A stretch of 64,000 nucleotides of DNA from assembly GCF_016097555.1 (NCBI RefSeq), contig NC_054708.1:20190460-20254459 (forward strand), given 5' to 3'. The stretch comes from Gigantopelta aegis. Lineage: Eukaryota; Mollusca; Gastropoda; Neomphalida; Peltospiridae. Shown here piece by piece: positions 44,345-64,000 of the stretch. Position 1 is the first letter of the stretch. Each line of letters begins with the position of its first letter. The notes beneath the pieces are model-generated. The model searched no databases. It saw only the letters and a program-made list of their open reading frames with translations, and was not told where the DNA came from. The position numbers and the translations under genes are program-made.

Positions 44345-44510
44345 GCCACCTTGGGCTGTAGAGTAAAATAAGAAACCCGCTGTCAACACCTAGATTTCTC
44401 TTACTAATTAGCAATAAGGAGTGTTTTGAAGACACTTTTATTCCCCACAGAGAACAGCACATACCACTGTCTTTGATATACCAATGATCTTTTGATTGGT
44501 CGTGTAAGAC
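44345..44510 (-). mobile_element. Decayed SINE central fragment
   Basis: AAGAAACCCGCTGTCAACAC, TACTAATTAGCAATAAGGAG and GAACAGCACATACCACTGTC are diverged reversed central-domain words. Head and tail are not recognisable. Confidence 0.55.
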
Positions 44511-44562
44511 GCAATAACCTGAACACGCAATAAAAATGGCTTTAAGTAGTACTGACAGAAAG

Positions 44563-44880
44563 GGGCGGGATTTAGCTCAGTCGGTTACTGTTCGCTTGAG
44601 GTTCTTGCGTCGCAGGATCGAACCACTTCGGTGGATCCATTCAACTGATTGGTGGGGTTTTTTTTTGTCGTTTCAACCAGTGTACCACAACTAGGCAAAG
44701 ACCGTGGTATGTGCTTTCCTGTCTGTGGGTAAGTGCATATAAAAGATCCCTTGCTACTAACTGAAAAAATTGCGGGTTTTTCTGATGACTACTAGTCAGA
44801 TTTACCAAATGTTTAACATCCGATAGACGATAATTAATTAATCAATGTGCTCTAGTGGTGTCGTTAAACGAACAAAAAAC
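44563..44880 (+). mobile_element. SINE type B, full length
   Basis: Head GGGCGGGATTTAGCTCAGTC, GGTTACTGTTCGCTTGAGG and GTCGCAGGATCGAACCAC (tRNA-like A and B boxes); central domain GACCGTGGTATGTGCTTTCC and TATAAAAGATCCCTTGCTAC; tail GATAATTAATTAATCAATGT and GCTCTAGTGGTGTCGTTAAA. Sister copies at 48303-48620 (+) and 61541-61855 (-). Confidence 0.85.
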
Positions 44881-45136
44881 CCATGACAGAGAGCTAAAGT
44901 CGGAATGGCCAGTAAGATTTCATTTCAATTACATTGGCAGGCTTATTGCTATATTAGCACATACGTTACAGGTATCAGGCCCGTAGGAACGATATCTGGA
45001 GGGGCTGAGGGGGCAATGTCGAAATTGGTGGTGTGTGTTTGTGTGTGTGTGTGTGTGCGTGTTACAAGCCATATTTACGCATATACGCAGTCCACCCTAG
45101 TTCATACAGGCCTGTATATTCGTTTTATGTTTATTG

Positions 45137-45375
45137 TTTGTATTGTATTGTATTGTATTGCATTGCATTGCATTGCATTGCATTGTATTGCTTTGCATTG
45201 TACTGCTTTGCATTGTATTGTGTATTGTATTGTATTGTATTGTATTGTATTATGTGTTGTATATTGTATTGCATTGTGTATTGTGTATTTATGTTGTCTT
45301 GTATTGTATTGTATTGTAGTGTAGTGTAATGTAGTGTGTTGTATGGTATTGTATTGTGTTGCATTGCATTATAAT
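45137..45375. repeat. (TATTG)n pentanucleotide array with CATTG blocks
   Basis: About 235 bp of TATTG, CATTG and TGTATTG units, with a homogeneous CATTG block at about 45158-45185. Several frames are open across it only because the units lack stops. It is preceded by a (GT)n tract at 45030-45060. Confidence 0.93.
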
Positions 45376-45645
45376 GCATTACATGTGGAATACTCTGTGA
45401 AATTATTGGCAACCCTAATAAATATATTCGTATTCGTTTGTTGTTTATTTATCTGACATGAGGGATGTTTACAACGCTTTCTCTCATCTCTATAACCCCC
45501 ACGTCCTTAAAGGGTCGTCCCATGTTCCTTGCTATTGTGACATTTTTCTTATATATTCTTTTTAACGACTGTAATTACATACTACACAGTGTAATTCCAT
45601 TTCTAAATTAGAATAAATCAATATTTAAGGTCAATGTATGTCATC

Positions 45646-45772
45646 CAAAACATCGCAGTTTTGCCATGTTCATCCTGCCTAGTACTACCACAAAAGGCGT
45701 CATATCTATGTCATCCAAAACATCGCAGTTTTGCCATGTTCACCCTGCCTAGTACTACCACAATATCTTTCT
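45646..45772. repeat. Tandem duplication of about 68 bp at the 3' end of the 45706-46110 ORF
   Basis: TGTCATCCAAAACATCGCAG..CCTGCCTAGTACTACCACAA occurs twice (starts near 45647 and 45715) with one base difference. The second copy carries the C-terminal codons and stop of the ORF 45706-46110; the first lies just beyond the stop. Confidence 0.85.
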
Positions 45773-46110
45773 AATAAACCTGTGCAAGCATCAGATTGTA
45801 GGATAGCCAACAATGACTCCGGGTTGACATTTGCTCCAAGCCCATGTAACAACTCCAGTATCTCATCTGACATCCCTCCATGTTTTTCGATAAAACCACG
45901 GAAATGTAGAATCTCTAACGCGGTTGCAAGGAGAGGATTGAAATGCTTTCCCGCCAAGAAGCCACGCATTGAACCAGAGGCTAGGACATCGAAGTTACAG
46001 AGCATTTCAGGGCCACCGGATGACTCCACAATGTATCCCAAAGAAGCAGGTGACCATTTAGAGGTTGACCATTTAGAGGTTGTAAAATTAATGTTCACGC
46101 CAGTGAGCAT
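45706..46110 (-). CDS. Unidentified single-exon ORF, 134 residues
   Basis: I do not recognise the protein. It starts MLTGVNINFTTSKWS, with an in-frame TGA four codons upstream, so the ATG at 46110 is the first possible start unless an exon joins there. The middle is soluble and helical-looking (LATALEILHFRGFIEKHGG, DEILELLHGLGANVNPESL, LLAILQSDACTGLLERYCG). There is no signal peptide, membrane segment or zinc-finger pattern. STSKW is repeated in tandem (KWSTSKWS). No splice sites of clear quality flank it. It could be the 3' end of a gene, a retrocopy, or part of an unrecognised mobile element. Unlike its surroundings, codon use and GC content look protein-like, but I rate it only as possible. 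Confidence 0.35.
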   Translation of the reverse strand: MLTGVNINFTTSKWSTSKWSPASLGYIVESSGGPEMLCNFDVLASGSMRGFLAGKHFNPLLATALEILHFRGFIEKHGGMSDEILELLHGLGANVNPESLLAILQSDACTGLLERYCGSTRQGEHGKTAMFWMT

Positions 46111-46980
46111 GGTACTTCATTCCAATTGATATATGTAAATTTAAAGCATAGTGTTAAGTTTTGCAATTCATGGGGTAGTAACAGTGAGACTACATTTTAA
46201 ATAATTTAAAAGATGAAAAACATAGACTGTGTCATCCACTACTCAAGTTACCTTTCATTTAAATAACCCTAGCCATCTTATTTCAGCTACTGGTGCTGGA
46301 AAAATGCATTGCGTAATTAATACAACATCTGCATCCCATATCAAGAAACCACACAAGAAGGGCACAGAGCACATGTGTTAAGATTTTACATAATAAAACT
46401 CATACATATCGAATAAACAAAAGATGCAACAGGGCGAAATGTGAGATTTTTGTCAGAATTAGCCATCATTTGACCTTTGACCTTGACCTTAATGTTTGGT
46501 CTATAACCAAGGTCGGAGATTAAAAAACTTCAGTGGACACGAATACATAGTCTGATATGAGAAAATGTAACCAGAACCCTTTATTTAAATAAATATATGA
46601 GCACAAGTGAAAAGTGCCAAAATGTGTATAAATTTCTAATAAGTCCAACCGTTAAGGAGATATAAGCATTTTTCTTCAAAGTTTTCTTCACATTTTCCAG
46701 TTATTTTGAATTTCTAATAACTAAATTTTCATTACAGGATGAAAATAAATACTAATAATAATGTTTACTGACAACTATAGAAGAAATAAAACATTTAAGT
46801 CAAATTCATAAATTTGCACTTATTTGACCTTTGACCTTGACCTCCGAGCTTATCCAGAAGCTGTGGAACGCAAGACTCACTTTTCTGAATGCGTCTTAGT
46901 ATGATCTATCCAAAAATACCAAGCAAACACGTGGTCATTTTATGCAAATAAATTACCCCTGGCTCTTGGACTAACACCAT

Positions 46981-47195
46981 AGCACGAAAAATATATCGGT
47001 TATTGGGTATCAAACTTTGGGTTTCTAAATTAGAATAAATCAATATTTAACTACAACATAGCACGAAAAATATATCGGTTATTGGGTATCAAACTTTGGG
47101 TTTCTAAATTAGAATAAATCAACTACAACATAGCACGAAAAATATATCTGTTATTGGGTGTCAAACTTTGGGTTTCTAAATTAGAATTTCCATAT
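46981..47195. repeat. Three-copy tandem repeat of a SINE tail, 72-79 bp period
   Basis: TAGCACGAAAAATATATCGG, TTATTGGGTATCAAACTTTG and GGTTTCTAAATTAGAATAAA are repeated with starts near 46981, 47060 and 47132. The first words match the SINE tail at 26310-26345. The second part (TTTCTAAATTAGAATAAATC, AATATTTAA) also occurs at 45600-45630, showing that the unit picked up flanking sequence. Confidence 0.85.
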
Positions 47196-47215
47196 GCTTT
47201 TGGTCTTCCTAAAGT

Positions 47216-47500
47216 TTATCCGGGATCGATCCCCCCCCCCCCCCCCCCCGTCGGTGAGCCATTGGGCTATTTCTCGTTCCAACCAGTGCACCACGACTGA
47301 CATAACAAAGGCCGTGGTATGTGCTACCCTGTCTGTGGGATGGTGCATATAAAATATCTCTTGCTGCTAATCGAAAAGAATAGCCCATGAAATGGCGACA
47401 GCAGGTTTCCTCTCTCAATATCTGTGTGGTCCTTAACCATATGTCTGAGGCCATATAACCGTAAATAACATGTCGTTATATAAAACATTTCCTTCCTTCC
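47216..47500 (+). mobile_element. SINE, type C head with tail A
   Basis: Head GGGATCGATCCC (followed by a long C run), GAGCCATTGGGCTATTTCTC, then the central domain (AAGGCCGTGGTATGTGCTAC, GATGGTGCATATAAAATATC) and tail A (ATATCTGTGTGGTCCTTAAC, GGCCATATAACCGTAAATAA). A 3' CTTCC run ends it. Confidence 0.8.
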
Positions 47501-47893
47501 TTCCTAAAGAATATCGTAGCTCAAAGTAGATTTCCCCTCACAACAATTTAGTATGTTCGAACAAAATATATATTACAAAATAATAAACTTTAAGACACTA
47601 TAAACATTAGGTTGAAGTCTAAAAAAGGCTATATATGTTAGAAGGAAACATCTTGACAATTGCAGCAAATTCAGACTGTCTCTTTAATAAACACTGTCTG
47701 ACATTGTCGCGATTTTTAACGACATCAGACACAAGCTCTTACTTTTAGTATGACCAATAAGTGTGCAAATCAGCTGTGAAAAAAACAATTACGTGCTATG
47801 ATAAACAACTTATGTTCTAAATGTTCCCGTCATTTGTTTCCCATTAGCAATTTTGCGAGATCTGGGACATTATTTAAGATGTTGGTAGACTGA

Positions 47894-48065
47894 ATCCAGG
47901 CGCGTGTGTAGAACGTTTATCGGGGTGGGGTCTAGCCTTGGCGAGCGAAGTTTATAGGGGGTCGAGACATGTTCAACCGAAAAATGTATTGGAGAAAAAA
48001 GAGAGAAAATTTGCTCGAGCATGGTGGGGATCGTCCCCGAAACCCACCCCCTGCACACACGCCTG
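47894..48065. mobile_element. MITE (CCAGGCGCGTGTG ends)
   Basis: Left end CCAGGCGCGTGTGTAG, right end CTGCACACACGCCTGG. The interior has GAAGTTTATAGGGGGTCGAG, AATGTATTGGAGAAAAAA and CCCCGAAACCCACCCCCTG, matching the element at 17865-18057 in order. CAGGC ends suggest hAT, but the flanking 8-mers do not match. Confidence 0.7.
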
Positions 48066-48302
48066 GGATCACTGGACACTCGAAGCCTATTTTCAATAGA
48101 GCTTCATAATAAAAGCTCTTCTAGTTCCCGGATCTGGCTGCCCGTGCTCCCTTACTCTTGTCGGTTTGAGAGTGCTGGTCCCCTCTTTTGTCTCCCCAAA
48201 GTTCTTACCGTCTTCCAACAGAAGGGTTGGCATACGCCAGAACCTGCGCCCAAGATAGGCGTTCGCTAGCTGACTTTGAACGCGCACGTTAATCTATATG
48301 AT

Positions 48303-48620
48303 TTGACTTGATTTAGCTCAGTCGGTTGAGTGCTCGTTTGAGGTGCAAGCGTCGCAGGATCGAACCACCTCGGTGGATCCATTCAACTGATTTGGTTTTT
48401 ACTCGTTCCAGCCAGTGCACCACAACTGGTGAAATACCGTGGTATGTGCTTTCCTGTCTTTTGGAAAGTGCATTATAAAAGATCCCTTGCTGCATTAGAG
48501 CAAATGTAGCAGATGTCCTCTGATGACTGTGTCAGAATTACCAAATGTTTGACATCCAGTAGCCGATGATTAATTAATCAATGTGCTCTAGTGGTGTGGT
48601 TAAACTAAACTTTTTCTTCT
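48303..48620 (+). mobile_element. SINE type B, full length
   Basis: Head GATTTAGCTCAGTCGGTTGA, GTGCTCGTTTGAGGTGCAAG, GTCGCAGGATCGAACCACCT; central domain with GTGGTATGTGCTTTCCTGTC; tail CCAAATGTTTGACATCCAGT, GCTCTAGTGGTGTGGTTAAA. Confidence 0.83.
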
Positions 48621-49528
48621 TGATTTAACAAAAGTTGTTTACCATGCGGTGGACAACGGCAAAAGTTTGCCAAATATAACGACTTGGGGTGACAATACAA
48701 ACATAAAAATCGAAACAACGGTGTAGGATTTTCTTCAGGTACATAAAAGAGTACCATTAAACTATGCTAGTAAAAGGGAATTTTACGTGTGTATATATAT
48801 ATATATATATTAATCGTCGATTTTAAAAGCATCTACCAAACCTATGTTCATTTATATTCTAATAATATACAATTACTAGTATCAAACGTTGCGCGCGGCC
48901 ACTTATTTACCATTCTGTTGGAAATTGTTCAGCTTATGACAAAAATCTGTATAATTATTTCTAAACGGAAATATCGAAGCAGTTATCCCCTTGTCCATTG
49001 ATCTGGAAACATCATTTTGAAGATAACCAGTCTCAAATGCAATCACCATAGTTAATATAAAGTTAGCTTGTTGGCGAGTCATCTTTGTTTTTCCGAGACG
49101 GCCGATGGTCATTGGACATCATTGTATTTTCTTAAGCTTAACTGAAGACCATACACTAAGACTGAAGACTACGTCTTGTTGTAGTCATTACAGATCAGGC
49201 CAGATAAATGTATATCAAGCCATGTTTAATAATAGCCTAGATTATGCAAAAACTAGAAATGGTTTTTGGAGCATTTGTCGAGAAATAATTTAAGAAAGTG
49301 ACTACACAGTTTTAAAAAAAGAAGAAAATATTATTTGAAAAAACACCGACAACCAAGAACTGAATTTAAAATGACGGAATGTTGGATAGTCATAGTTAAA
49401 CCTATATAATTGTGAACAGATTTGGATTTTGAATAACCAGTGATGATTATTGTAGCAGCTTCAAATGTGTACAGTGTTCAGGCCAGATGTGTACGTCTTC
49501 ACTGGTATACGTTTAACCATACAGAAAT

Positions 49529-51838
49529 ATGAAGAAAAACAAGTGTCCTTTTCTCATTGAAAATATACTAAGCGCAGATACTACCGTTTTCAGTACCAAT
49601 GCTGGAGTCAAAATACCTCGCAAAACAGGTAAATATGAAATGCAAGAGAACGAAGATACTGTGAATGCTATAACTAGAAATAGTGAGACCTGGATATATG
49701 AACATACTAAAGAGATTTGTCTGAAAGCTCAACATACGGAAATTGATGTGAATAGCACTGGCGTGACAAATTTCTTCTTCAAAACAGGTAACTTTGTTAA
49801 TAATTAAATATATTTATATAAATTAACGCTATTGTAAATTGATGAAGCCACTTCATACATCATGTTTGTAGGAAAAGAGTGCATATAAAAACATGGAAAA
49901 ATGTAGTGAGTTTCCTCTCTAAGACTATATGTCAAATTTACAAAATGTTTTATTTCCAATAGCCGATGATTAATAAATCAATGTGCTCTAGTGATATAGT
50001 TAAAAAAACACATTTTTTCCCTCTGAAGATTGCGTGTCAGAATTACCAAATGTTTTTAAGTCCAAGAGCCAATTATTAATTCAGGGGCGGATCCAGAAAA
50101 TATGTTTAAGATTTTTATGCGGGAAGGCAATCTGATTAAAAACTGCTCCACTGGTATATAACTATTACTTGTGGTATACCAGTAGAGACGATATTAATCA
50201 GATTGGCGGAGACTAAGGAAAGAAAAGTGAGGGGCACCAATGAATATTAAAAAAAGAACAACCCCAAAACAACACCCGAATAAAAGACACTTGAATATAT
50301 TAAGGGAGGTCCCCCTGCATCCCTCCTCGAATCCGTCTCTGCAATTAACCAATGTGCGTTCTAAAAACAGGTTTTAACTTAAGTACCAACAGGACCGTAC
50401 CTAGTGCAAGTATCAATAATTTCATTTTATACGGCTGGAGAATACATTATATATCACTGCCCTAGCTGGTTCTTTTATTTATTGCCTCATATATATATAT
50501 ATATATATATATATTGGGCTAGTTAAGCAGAGGTAGGTCCAAGGGCGGGGGAGACTCGGGGACTCGTCCCCCTGTAAATTATTCAAGTGCTCCATTTTTT
50601 AACCTCATTAATTATTATTGTTTTCCACTGAGATGCCCATTTAACAAGTTAGTCCATGTGTCCTTTGTTCGTTAGTCTCCCCGTCCCCGAAAAATATTTC
50701 CTAGATCCAACCCCGAGTAGGACCCAGACTCGTTAAAACAGTAACTTTTATAAACACACAAAACACCCAACTAACAAATGTTTATTTCAGGAATGGAGAA
50801 CACAACACTTTAGTGGTTATTTACTCAATATATCCGATCTTACTTATACACTGATTTAAGACCTGGATTTCTTCACCAGTGTATCTGACATGAATCAGTG
50901 CCATATTTCATGTCTAGGTAATCGCGAATAGTCATTTCGAAATGATGAGTTATAGGCTTCTGGCAGGACGTGTTCTGTTTACAAGCGAAAGGTCTCTGGT
51001 CGCACGATAACGTTGGCTTTGTTCACATCCACTAACAAAAAACCTCCATGGCCCAGTGCTTTTTAAACCTTTAATTCATTAAGTCTAGACTCAGTAAACA
51101 CTTGCCCATACAAAGAGTCTGAATACTTTACTACAGTCTTGAGTCTAGACTGAAGTTTTATAAGCACGAGATCTGATTTCAAACAGACGTGCTTTTATTC
51201 TGTACTTTCAGACAAAGGCACGCCAAAAGACAAAAACATCACTTCCGTTTTGTCAAACGATTACGCATGCGCACCAGTTCGCCCCGGTGGAGACCCAGTT
51301 GGACGATCTGCACGCAGACGACGCACGGCGTTCACGAGTGTGCAGCTGGAGTTTCTAGAACAGAGATTCAGATGTCAGAAGTACCTCAGCGTATCTGAGA
51401 GGTGCCACCTTGCACGAGCCCTTCACCTGAATGACACCCAAGTAAAGACTTGGTACCAGAACAGAAGGTATGGGAGATCACCGAATAGTTCTTTATCTTT
51501 TACCCCTTGGGTATATAGCCTTATTGGACAGCGCTATCCCATGAAAGACAGCTATGAAAGTGATTTCTATTTTTCATATGCATTTGTTCTAAGAGACATT
51601 ATTGGATGTTTCTAGCATGCTCACGTCGAAATTAATTTTCTTTCAAATTCTATTATTTACCCATTCTGTAAAATAAAATTTCGTATTTTATGTATTCACC
51701 CGTGAAAACTGATTGATTTGCTGTTGATCATCCAATTTAGCACTTATTAATAAACACCAAAAACGACTATTTGATACCAGCAGGACATGGAAACTGGCGT
51801 GTAGTGTGTGTATAAAAATTAAACGCAACCAGTTGGAC

Positions 51839-51908
<70 letters not shown>

Positions 51909-52413
51909 GGCACGGCGGAAGCAAGTAGAATGTCATGTCATGAAATGCAGTTTCCTGCATTCTAGAAATAAAACCGGCCTCGGTGGCGTCGTGGTTAGGC
52001 CATCGGTCTACAGGCTGGTAGGTACTGGGTTCAGATCCCAGTCGAGGCATGGGATTTTAAATCCAGATACCGACTTAAAACCCGAGTGAGTGCTCCGCAA
52101 GGCTCAATGGGTAGGTGTAAATCACTTGCACCGACCAGTGATCCATAAGTGGTTCAACAAAGGCCATGGTTTGTGCTATCCTGCCTGTGGGAAGAGCAAA
52201 TAAAAGATCCCTTGCTGCTAATCGGAAAGAGTAGCCCATGTAGTGGCGACAGCGGGTTTCCTTTCCTTAACCATATGTCTGACGCCATATAACCGTAAAT
52301 AAAATGTGTTGAGTGCGTCGTTAAATTAAACATTTCTTTCTTTCTAGAAATAAAATTCATCTCTGCTTTAAGATTTACTATCAACCTCTTCCTTCACCGT
52401 GCCTCTCCCCCCC

Positions 52414-52465
<52 letters not shown>

Positions 52466-52876
52466 GTGTGTGTACAAAAAGAGAAATCAGTCAGAGGGAA
52501 AGATAAACAGAAAAAAGGGGGGAGAGGGGGGGTGTAGGGGAGGGGGGTAGGTTACCGCTAGCAGAGATGGACATCAGTAACCACTGTTCATTACATTTCA
52601 GAATTATGTATTTATATAAGTTTTAAACTGTTCGCCAATTACAATATCAGTGTTTGGACTTTCAGAACAAAATGGAAGAGAGAAGTCCCCGCGACTGTGA
52701 GAGTAAACGATCTGCGACACCAGGGCTGTCACGACGCCAGCTGTCCTGCACCTAGTCGAACATCTCCAGATGAGCAGGCAATCCGTCGTTTTGACACGAC
52801 CCTCGCATTTAATACAAAATATACAGCCCATTTCAGTGGCACATTTCGGGGAGTATTATTCCTTATGCTGATCTAA
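49529..52876 (+). CDS. Homeobox transcription factor with eh1/FIL motif, BarH-like, three exons, complete
   Basis: Sequence-specific nuclear regulator. Exons are 49529-49787, 51212-51467 and 52666-52876; both introns have GT..AG ends (phases 1 and 2), giving 241 residues. Residues 8-14 read FLIENIL, an eh1/FIL motif (FxIxxIL) that recruits Groucho/TLE corepressors. The homeodomain spans about 120-179: RTAFTSVQLEFLEQRF, KYLSVSERCHLARALHL, NDTQVKTWYQNRR, then TKWKRE across the intron. L16, F20, W48, N51 and R53 sit at their expected positions. The pairing of Y49 with T54, the KYLSV and DTQVKTWYQNRRTKWKR blocks and the FIL motif point to the BarH/Barhl class, but helices 1-2 are divergent, so a lineage-specific ANTP-class gene is possible. 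The second intron splits codon 53. The C-terminus (ending RGVLFLMLI) is unlike BarH. An internal donor-like AG|GTAAAT at about 49627 could give a shorter exon 1. Confidence 0.85.
49863..50085 (+). mobile_element. Two decayed SINE tail B fragments in a homeobox intron
   Basis: 49863-50012 has GTGCATATAAAAACATGG, CCAATAGCCGATGATTAATA and AATCAATGTGCTCTAGTGAT. A second piece at about 50022-50085 starts again from CTGAAGATTGCGTGTCAGAA, TTACCAAATGTTTTTAAGTC and AGAGCCAATTATTAATT. Both are in the first intron of the homeobox gene. Confidence 0.7.
50121..50207. mobile_element. Tiny palindromic MITE related to 8303-8860
   Basis: CAATCTGATTAAAAACTGCT..CCACTGGTATA at the left is mirrored by TATACCAGTAGAGACGATAT..TAATCAGATTG at the right, only 87 bp in all. 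The ends match the terminal repeats of the 8303-8860 element. Confidence 0.7.
51841..51908. repeat. (CT)n microsatellite
   Basis: About 68 bp of pure CT in the second homeobox intron. A second CT tract (52425-52463) follows a poly(C) run at about 52408. Confidence 0.95.
51920..52400. repeat. Dispersed repeat (ATGCAATTTCCTGCATTC) split by a SINE
   Basis: TGAAATGCAGTTTCCTGCAT (51937-51956), TCTAGAAATAAAA, then after the SINE ATTCATCTCTGCTTTAAGAT and TTACTA. Uninterrupted copies occur at 62340-62412 (+) and 53263-53345 (reversed). The repeat itself may be part of a larger unrecognised element. Confidence 0.72.
51973..52345 (+). mobile_element. SINE type A with 13-bp target duplication, in a homeobox intron
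   Basis: Head CGGCCTCGGTGGCGTCGTGG, GGGTTCAGATCCCAGTCGAG; central domain; tail GACGCCATATAACCGTAAAT and GTGCGTCGTTAAATTAAACA. TCTAGAAATAAAA flanks it on both sides (51960-51972 and about 52345-52357). It lies in the second intron of the homeobox gene, about 310 bp before exon 3. Confidence 0.88.
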
Positions 52877-54565
52877 TTTTAAAGCCAATTTTCTATACAC
52901 TATTTATAATTTTACGTAACTAACTAACGGTACTTGTATAGCAGATCAGACGGTGGCTTTCCGCAGAAACACAAAATAAAGCGGTGGGGGGTGGGGGTGG
53001 GAGGGGATACCACAACATGACATTCAAATGGATATTCAAGATCCTGTTTCCTTCAGTGTATTAGGTGAAAGGTCACCGAAACATTTGAAAGAAATTTCAG
53101 TACAACAGTCGGACTTTAATTGTAGTTGACCGTGCATATATAATCAGTATAAAATGAAGCTTGCAGTATGCTGCTAACCCGTGTGTTCAATCATATAAAC
53201 ACTCTTAGAGCAGGCACGATGGAACAGGAGGACTAGGGGCTCTAGCCATTAATTCTGAATAAAAAATATTACTGGTAGTAAATCTTAAAGTAGAGATGAA
53301 TTGTACTTGTACAATGCAGGAAATTGCATTTCAAGACAGCAAGTTTTCAAACTTTTACGGAGGAACATATCCCCGAAACCCCTAGAAATGTTGCTTTGTA
53401 CCCTCAATCTCAGTAATCCCCCCCCCCCCCCATGTCTACCTATTTCCGCCGTGCCTGTGGCGGTCCAGGTTTGTTGATGGATACATAACACACAAACGTT
53501 GACAATAACGTATTACATCTGACATAATCTTAGTTGGTGATTCATTATATCATGACATGGTGTTTGCTTTGAATGTCTACCATAAACAATTCTGAAGCTT
53601 TAAAATATTCCAGTCGAAAGAGGATATAAAATGCTTCACTACATGATCATCGTCAGAGCCAATTGGAGAAGGGTGGCACGTGGAACATTATATAGCCAAA
53701 GGCTGTAATAGCTAGAATGAGCCTTGGCCTATCTGAGCCTCTGAAAACAGACGTGTATTTTTTTTATATCTTTAAAATCGATAAAGTAATATAGACGTTT
53801 AGCATAAGCGTACGAGACGGGGCGGGTGTGTGTGTGGGGGCAACTGCCCACTAGTGCTGGAGAAAAACCTCAGCTTTGGGCAAAAATGTTAGAGATATTT
53901 GGGCAATATGCGCTAACCTTTTTACCATGTATTTCCATCATTCTGTCATCAAAATTAGTTGTAGTTCATGTAAAAATGCGCAGTGATTCGTTTGCTATAT
54001 AAACTGTTTGGTAGTGATGCTAATATGATTAAATGTTGTTATTCAAATTCGGACAAAAGCCAGCCTGCCCCCTACAAAAATGGGAACTCGTACGCCTATG
54101 ACGTTTAATATGTTAAAATACTAAAGTAAAAACACTTTGTGTTCGTCTACAGAACGTCTAAAACTATTAAAAAGAAAAAAAGGTTTATTACCATTACCGC
54201 TAATTTTTAACAGGTCGTTGACAGGAAACAACTTTTTAAAACATGTATCTTTGGTATTATATATAAATTTACATTATCACCAAACTCCACTTTCAAAAAC
54301 ATAACACCAGTGCAATTAGTTTAAATTAGAACGTATTCTATAAATTTAGCATTATTATATTTGTTTTAATTTGAGTCTTAAAGGGTTTTCACTGATAACC
54401 CTATAAAAGCAGTTTTTCATCATAATTCTAAATTCAAATAATTTTGCATTTAAAAAATGCACAGAATTTGAATATATTTTACATTCTCATATTTAACTTT
54501 TACCATTAAAAAAAGTAACGTTTGGACATTAAAAAGGTTAAACAAGCTGAATAGAATATTAAATC
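52877..54565. other. Intergenic stretch between the converging homeobox and SRCR genes
   Basis: The homeobox gene (+) and the SRCR gene (-) converge here. It contains a G-rich patch (52983-53008), a reversed dispersed-repeat copy (53263-53345) and AT-rich sequence (54100-54560) that may be SRCR 3' untranslated region. No further gene was recognised. Confidence 0.55.
53263..53345 (-). repeat. Reversed copy of the ATGCAATTTCCTGCATTC dispersed repeat
   Basis: TACTGGTAGTAAATCTTAAA, GTAGAGATGAATT, then AATGCAGGAAATTGCATTTC: the reverse of 51937-52380 (without its SINE) and of 62340-62412. Confidence 0.7.

Positions 54566-64000
<9,435 letters not shown>

Noticed and set aside
45033-45412. Hydrophobic-looking peptides over the (TATTG)n array.
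   Set aside because: A pentanucleotide microsatellite is open in several frames on both strands by composition.
52604-52831. 75-codon - strand frame over the last homeobox exon.
   Set aside because: Antisense shadow of homeobox exon 3, which is fixed by phase and by TKWKRE.

Overview
The window is AT-rich, intron-rich animal DNA. The gene content and the interspersed repeats (tRNA-headed mosaic SINEs, (TC)n and poly(G) tracts, many small inverted-repeat transposons) point to a lophotrochozoan, most likely a mollusc; I cannot name the species. I rebuilt genes by matching exon phases and splice sites across exons. The repeats were found by comparing segments of the window with each other.

Layout. 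(1) 1-1058, + strand: the end of DNMT1 (maintenance DNA methyltransferase), last exon only. (2) 1.06-11.6 kb: repeats, including a 3.3-kb minisatellite of alternating 75- and 87-bp units and SINEs with transposons nested in them. (3) 11.8-17.7 kb, - strand: CUTA in six exons; one intron holds a Tc1-type transposon with an open transposase, another a 30-bp minisatellite. (4) 17.8-24.7 kb: intergenic, with several MITEs and SINEs. (5) 24.8-35.5 kb, - strand: all seven coding exons of CFAP77, a ciliary doublet-microtubule protein, with an RFX-type X-box 111 bp upstream of its ATG. (6) 35.9-38.9 kb: a repeat-rich element and a second Tc1-type transposon with an open transposase. (7) 39.2-41.3 kb, - strand: three orphan SRCR exons, part of a recent duplication of the 62.4-64.0 kb segment. 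(8) 42-49 kb: a broken mariner, SINEs, a (TATTG)n tract and an unidentified single-exon ORF. (9) 49.5-52.9 kb, + strand: a complete three-exon homeobox gene with an eh1/FIL motif, closest by eye to the BarH class. (10) 54.6-64.0 kb, - strand: the 3' part of a transmembrane scavenger-receptor gene with three group-A SRCR domains, a Thr-rich stalk, one membrane helix and a tail with two NPxY motifs. Its introns hold a solo LTR, a 23-bp minisatellite and SINEs.

The genes share no obvious pathway: DNMT1 acts in epigenetic maintenance, CUTA is a small trimeric housekeeping protein, CFAP77 is ciliary, the homeobox gene is a regulator and the SRCR gene is a probable innate-immune or endocytic receptor. 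The least ordinary features are the recent SRCR duplication on either side of a homeobox gene, two Tc1 elements that look young, and layered transposon insertions whose order can be read from target-site duplications. I found no convincing undescribed multi-gene system.
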